From positions 1 to 64,000 of the forward strand of contig NZ_JPST01000030.1 in assembly GCF_000763315.1 (NCBI RefSeq): a DNA stretch of 64,000 nt, read 5' to 3'. Below the pieces are notes generated by a model. That model saw nothing but the letters and a program-made list of their open reading frames with translations, ran no database searches and was not told the origin of the DNA. The position numbers were made by a program, and so were the translations under genes. This document shows, in pieces, positions 60,689 through 64,000 of the stretch (the first letter of the stretch is position 1; each line of letters opens with the position of its first letter). This DNA is from Thermoactinomyces daqus (GTDB lineage: Bacteria; Bacillota; Bacilli; Thermoactinomycetales; Thermoactinomycetaceae).

Positions 60689-61591
60689 TCAGTTTTCCAT
60701 TGGCATTTGATGAGGCTCATTCATTGGCATTGGATGGTGCCAATATATCCCGCCGTTTTTATTTACGGTATTTTGATAAAGTGCAGGCGGGTAAGATGAA
60801 TAAGACTGTTTGTTGACAACGCTCGGCTTGGCAAGTAGATCGTATTTCTCCTGGGTTAAAGAGGGAGCAGATCCCTTGACCTTTTTGACCCATGACGCAA
60901 ATTCAGACTGCGGTTTGGCAACCACCTGAAAGTTCATGTGGGCAAATCCTTTTCCGGTAAAGTTTGCGCCGCGCCCTTCAAACACTCCCTCGCGGTCTGC
61001 CTGCAGCCAGAGTCGCATCTCCATTCCCGGCATGGTGTATTCTTGCCCGCCCAACTGCGGAACCCAGAAGGAGTTCATGGGGGCATCTGCGGTTAACACA
61101 AATTGAACCGGTACCCCTGTGGGAATTTCACAGTAGTTGACAGTGGCAATATTCGAATCAGGATAGAGAAACAACCATTTCCAATCCAGCGAGACAACCT
61201 GTATGGTGATGGGTTTTTGCTCACTGGGAGGACGGGTCAACGCGAACGTGTCGCGAACAGTGGCGAACCCCAATATGGCAACGATCAGAATGGGGATTCC
61301 CCACCAAATAACCTCCAAAATTTTGCTGTCTGTCCAATTTGGCTGATAAGGCGCCTGATTTCCCGGACGTTCTCGGTAACGAATCACGATAAAGACAAGA
61401 AGAACGATGACAGGAATCACGACGATCGCAACCAAAATGGCGGAAAGTAAGATGAGTCTGTGCTCTGTCTGTGCTACCGGGCCGGCAGGATTGAGCAGGA
61501 TATATTTGTCGCTGCATCCGGTCAATAAGAATAAAAGAGGGGAACACAAAAGAAGTTTTTTCAGCCGGCTTGAGATCCCCGTTTTCTTCAC
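60689..61591 (-). CDS. qoxA: Cytochrome aa3 quinol oxidase subunit II (lipoprotein)
   Basis: 300 residues from GTG 61591 with GGGGGTGT seven bases upstream; a longer open frame lacks a ribosome-binding site. Signal peptide with lipobox FLLTGCSDK, two membrane helices, then a cupredoxin domain. The CuA motif of cytochrome c oxidases (CxxxC-His-Met) is absent; the site reads EGRGANFTGKGFAHMNFQV, as in quinol oxidases. Electrons therefore come from menaquinol. First gene of qoxABCD-ctaB-ctaA-hemQ; a Crp/Fnr box precedes it at 61666-61681. Confidence 0.93.
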   Translation of the reverse strand: MKKTGISSRLKKLLLCSPLLFLLTGCSDKYILLNPAGPVAQTEHRLILLSAILVAIVVIPVIVLLVFIVIRYRERPGNQAPYQPNWTDSKILEVIWWGIPILIVAILGFATVRDTFALTRPPSEQKPITIQVVSLDWKWLFLYPDSNIATVNYCEIPTGVPVQFVLTADAPMNSFWVPQLGGQEYTMPGMEMRLWLQADREGVFEGRGANFTGKGFAHMNFQVVAKPQSEFASWVKKVKGSAPSLTQEKYDLLAKPSVVNKQSYSSYPPALYQNTVNKNGGIYWHHPMPMNEPHQMPMEN

Positions 61592-61665
61592 TGGTTTCAC
61601 ACCCCCATGGTCAGATTGAAATTTTCTCTGCGTAAAAGAATGTAAGCGGAAACGGACAAAGAAAA

Positions 61666-61681
61666 TGTGATTAATTTCACA
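61666..61681 (-). promoter_or_regulatory. Crp/Fnr-type box upstream of the qox operon
   Basis: TGTGATTAATTTCACA is a perfect TGTGA-N6-TCACA site. A TACATT at 61644-61639 (minus strand) is a possible -10; the start it implies (about 61632) is 41.5 bases from the box centre, the class II activator position. The probable regulator is encoded at 63167-63856. Confidence 0.7.
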
Positions 61682-61786
61682 AAAAGGGGCGAGTTCACGG
61701 AAAGTTGACATTAACGTCGATGTTTTGTCACTTGACTTTCCGTGACTGCTCCGAAAGTGATGTTGGAGTTCCTGTCCGAGCGGTTG

Positions 61787-62824
61787 TTATCGAGGTGCTA
61801 CCGGTGTCGGCTTGATTTTGCTGTCGGAGAACGGCTGTTTCAATTGCTCTTTCATGCTGGTTTCCCACAACTCTTCAAGCTTCTTCATTTCCTCTTCCGT
61901 AAGCGGAGTTTTGTCAGGCGCCTCGGCAAATTCACGCAAGTTTTCTTCAGTGGTGATATTGGGGAGCACTGATTTGATCGATGGATTGGCTAACGAGAAG
62001 AGAATGGACGCTTGGCCAATCGTCCGGTCAGTTCCTTCGTACAGGAATTTCAATTGTTGAACTGCGGCCAGACCAGCTTTCATCCACTTGACCGGCCGGT
62101 GATTGCGATGGTCATGTTTGTTGAAATGTTTGTCCGGGTCATAGGTGCCGTCAAGGAGCCCCGATGCATGCGGGACACGGACAATCAAGGCTTTGTTCCG
62201 CTTTTCCGCCTCCCGGATCAGTTCTCTGGCGGGATCCTGTTCCAGCATGTTGTTGATGATTTGCGCCATGTCATACCGCTCATCGCGGAGGGTGGCCAAT
62301 CCTTCATCCTTCCAGCCGATGTCCGGCCCCAATGCGACACCGTAGGAGCGGATTTTTCCTTCCCCTTTCAATCGTTCCAGCGTCTCAAGCACTTCATCGC
62401 TTTGAATTGCTTCCATTCTTGGATTATGAAGTTGGTAGAGGTCGATCACATCCGTTTTCAATCGGCGCAAGCTTTCTTCGCAGGACTGGCGGATTGAGGC
62501 TGCATCCCACCGTTGGGGCAATTCGGAGTGTCTGCCGTGACGGTCGCCCCGCTTGGCATAGATGTCGTAGCCGAATTTGGTGGCAATCACCACGTTGTCA
62601 CGAAGTCCTTCCAGTGCTTCTGACAAGAGTGTTTCTCCTTTGCCTTGGCCGTACACATCGCCGGTATCAAAAAATGTAATGCCGTAATCTTCGTATGCCA
62701 TGCGCAGCAGGCGTTTGCCGAGCTTGTCGTCATTTACGCCCCACCACGGAGTGGCAACGGACCAAACACCGAAGCCAACTTCGGAAACCGGCTTGTCAAT
62801 ACCGGGCATGTTGCGGTATTTCAT
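61787..62824 (-). CDS. Aldo/keto reductase
   Basis: 345 residues. TIM-barrel NADPH reductase: [17 protein letters not shown], the catalytic Asp and Tyr in [21 protein letters not shown], Lys in [12 protein letters not shown], and the His region in [16 protein letters not shown]. The C terminus has the cofactor-binding region ([20 protein letters not shown]). Reduces aldehydes or ketones; the substrate is unknown. A Crp/Fnr box lies upstream at 62907-62922. Transcribed alone. Confidence 0.92.
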   Translation of the reverse strand: MKYRNMPGIDKPVSEVGFGVWSVATPWWGVNDDKLGKRLLRMAYEDYGITFFDTGDVYGQGKGETLLSEALEGLRDNVVIATKFGYDIYAKRGDRHGRHSELPQRWDAASIRQSCEESLRRLKTDVIDLYQLHNPRMEAIQSDEVLETLERLKGEGKIRSYGVALGPDIGWKDEGLATLRDERYDMAQIINNMLEQDPARELIREAEKRNKALIVRVPHASGLLDGTYDPDKHFNKHDHRNHRPVKWMKAGLAAVQQLKFLYEGTDRTIGQASILFSLANPSIKSVLPNITTEENLREFAEAPDKTPLTEEEMKKLEELWETSMKEQLKQPFSDSKIKPTPVAPR

Positions 62825-63166
62825 TGGATAACCTCCATTCGTATAACAAGAGCGATTTAATTTATCCGTGCTTACAACCAGTGTATGAGGTGTTGAACGA
62901 AATGAATGTGATTTATTTCACAAAATGAGTTGTGTCACAAAAAATCCACAGAATGATTGTCTTTTGACACTTGGCTGCGCAAAGCGATCTCGTGTAAAAA
63001 GAAGTTAGTTACAAAAAACGGATGAAGTTGTTTTCGGGCGATAAGGGTTCTGTCCGTTTCGTGCGGGACAGAGCCGGAGCGGGATCGGTTACAACATCTT
63101 AAGGCCTGATTTTTTGGTGATTCTGCTTAAGCTTGCGAACGATTTAACAATGTGGGGGCGGTTTGG
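62825..63166. other. Divergent control region
   Basis: 342 bases between the aldo/keto reductase and the Crp/Fnr regulator. It holds the box at 62907-62922, a small palindrome TTGTG-T-CACAA near 62933-62943, and an imperfect 10-bp inverted repeat (63046-63055 with 63066-63075) without a T tail. No further gene is seen. Confidence 0.5.
62907..62922 (-). promoter_or_regulatory. Crp/Fnr-type box upstream of the aldo/keto reductase
   Basis: TGTGATTTATTTCACA is a perfect TGTGA-N6-TCACA site. A TACACT at 62885-62880 (minus strand) would place the start of transcription about 41.5 bases from the box centre, as for the qox box. Confidence 0.65.
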
Positions 63167-63856
63167 ATGGATCATAAATTTGAGGTTGTTAAACGTGTTC
63201 CCGTGTTTAGCGGGTTGAACGAGGAAGAATTGAAAAAGGTTTCCGGAATAGCGTTTTTGCGTCATTATCGAAAGCATTCAACCGTTTTTACAGAAGGTCA
63301 GGAACGGAGCGCCGTTTATTTCATTCATTCGGGAATCATTAAGGTTACGAAGGTTGACAATAACGGAAACGAACAGGTTATCTGCCTTTTGCCAAAGGGG
63401 GAAATGTTTCCTCACGTGGGATTTTTCGATGACATCCCGTATCCAGGAACAGCGCAAACTGTCACGGATTGTGAATTGCTGGCAATCCCGCTGGGAAGTT
63501 TTAATCAGTTGCTGAGTTCAAACCCGCAAATAGCCAAGTCAGTCATGAAAATGATGGATAAAAGGCTCCTTCAGATGCAAAGGCGTTTACACGGGGTGAT
63601 CTCGGGCGATATTCATAGAAAAATGATCGTGTCATTATTGCAGTTGGTGGAGGAGTACGGAAATGAAAAGGATGGTGGCGTTTATATCTCAATCCCATTA
63701 ACAAACCAGGATTTTGCAAATATGTTGGGAATGTCAAGGGAATCGGTCAACCGGGTGTTAAATCAGCTTAAAAAGGATCAACTGCTCGAAATCAGCCGGA
63801 AAGGCATCTTTATTTACAATCTGGATGCACTGAAAAGTTTGCTTTCCTCCAGTTGA
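63167..63856 (+). CDS. Crp/Fnr family transcriptional regulator
   Basis: 229 residues from ATG 63167 (GGGGGCGG upstream). N-terminal cyclic-nucleotide-like beta barrel (HSTVFTEGQERSAVYFIHSGI; ICLLPKGEMFPHVGFFDD), a dimer helix (IAKSVMKMMDKRLLQMQRRL) and a winged helix with the recognition sequence MLGMSRESVNRVLNQLKK. Arg, Glu and Arg in that helix match Crp-type contacts to TGTGA half-sites, four copies of which (full or near-full) lie nearby. There is no N-terminal Cys cluster, so it is not a classical Fe-S Fnr; the signal is unknown. Confidence 0.9.
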   Translation: MDHKFEVVKRVPVFSGLNEEELKKVSGIAFLRHYRKHSTVFTEGQERSAVYFIHSGIIKVTKVDNNGNEQVICLLPKGEMFPHVGFFDDIPYPGTAQTVTDCELLAIPLGSFNQLLSSNPQIAKSVMKMMDKRLLQMQRRLHGVISGDIHRKMIVSLLQLVEEYGNEKDGGVYISIPLTNQDFANMLGMSRESVNRVLNQLKKDQLLEISRKGIFIYNLDALKSLLSSS

Positions 63857-63880
63857 GAATGATACAAATGCAGCCCTGTT

Positions 63881-63896
63881 TGTGAAACAAATCACA
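63881..63896 (+). promoter_or_regulatory. Crp/Fnr-type box downstream of the regulator gene
   Basis: TGTGAAACAAATCACA, a perfect TGTGA-N6-TCACA site, 25 bases after the regulator stop codon. It probably controls a plus-strand gene beyond the right edge. Confidence 0.65.
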
Positions 63897-63968
63897 TGAT
63901 TGTTTACGTTTGCTCATCTTCAAATTTGTCTTGTTGTATTTTGTGAAAATTATGTGACAGAGGGAAGG

Positions 63969-63984
63969 AGTGATATCGCTCACA
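63969..63984 (+). promoter_or_regulatory. Second Crp/Fnr-type box near the right edge
   Basis: AGTGATATCGCTCACA matches the palindrome with one change; a further TGTGA half-site is at 63942-63946. Two sites about 88 bases apart suggest a strongly regulated promoter just outside the window. Confidence 0.5.
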
Positions 63985-64000
63985 GCGGAATGTTAAGTCA

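Noticed and set aside
1-64000. CRISPR arrays, tRNA or rRNA genes, tandem repeats
   Set aside because: No regularly spaced repeats, cloverleaf-like sequences or rRNA segments were recognised on either strand.

Overview
The window reads as chromosome of a Gram-positive, spore-forming, aerobic member of the Bacillales. The signs are strong purine-rich ribosome-binding sites (many close to AAAGGAGGTGATC), frequent GTG and TTG starts, a menaquinol-type aa3 oxidase (qoxABCD) with ctaB, ctaA and hemQ, a LexA of Firmicute type, a Spo0M-like protein, a NagR operator, a catabolite-repression (cre) site and short T-tailed terminators. Base composition and gene content fit Thermoactinomycetaceae or a close relative, but this is inference. 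No rRNA, tRNA, CRISPR array or prophage is visible.

Left part (1-13.2 kb), mostly minus strand. A complete fatty-acid degradation operon runs TetR, acyl-CoA dehydrogenase, SCP2 protein, long-chain acyl-CoA synthetase (frameshifted near its C terminus), SDR dehydrogenase, thiolase, enoyl-CoA hydratase, terminator. Next to it, a second TetR paralogous to the first heads an operon of five consecutive small proteins. Each has one N-terminal membrane helix and a long heptad-rich tail, and a two-helix miniprotein follows. Both TetR promoters carry the same half-site pattern just downstream of a TATAAT box, so the two operons probably respond to related signals. This five-protein cluster is the best candidate here for an undescribed system. 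An amino-acid permease pseudogene follows.

Middle (13.3-37 kb). An rRNA pseudouridine synthase, thioredoxin reductase, methyltransferases and an SMR efflux protein lead into a class I ribonucleotide reductase operon. It has two NrdR-like boxes over its promoter. Its beta-subunit gene is split by a 2.1-kb group II intron whose encoded maturase has YAGD in place of the reverse transcriptase YADD motif. Then come a MazG-like protein, nagA with a NagR-type operator and a frameshifted nagR, an M29 aminopeptidase, a His-rich Spo0M-like protein, an unassigned permease, separate ligase and polymerase genes of the LigD (end-joining) type, a ROK fructokinase, an MTA/SAH deaminase and several small genes.

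Right part (37-64 kb). 3-Hydroxyacyl-CoA dehydrogenase and acetate kinase, an aminotransferase, lexA with a Xer-type recombinase, the threonine-to-glycine pair (SDR-type threonine dehydrogenase and kbl), TrhO, a gluconate cluster (Gfo/Idh oxidoreductase, gluconokinase, gluconate permease) behind a cre site, an acetyltransferase, a monooxygenase pseudogene with an in-frame TGA, an MFS exporter, and the seven-gene qoxABCD-ctaB-ctaA-hemQ operon. The window ends with an aldo/keto reductase and a Crp/Fnr regulator. Perfect TGTGA-N6-TCACA boxes lie upstream of qoxA, of the aldo/keto reductase and after the regulator gene, indicating a local respiratory regulon.

Four genes are broken (acyl-CoA synthetase, permease, nagR, monooxygenase). 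Whether this is real decay or base-calling error cannot be decided from the sequence alone.
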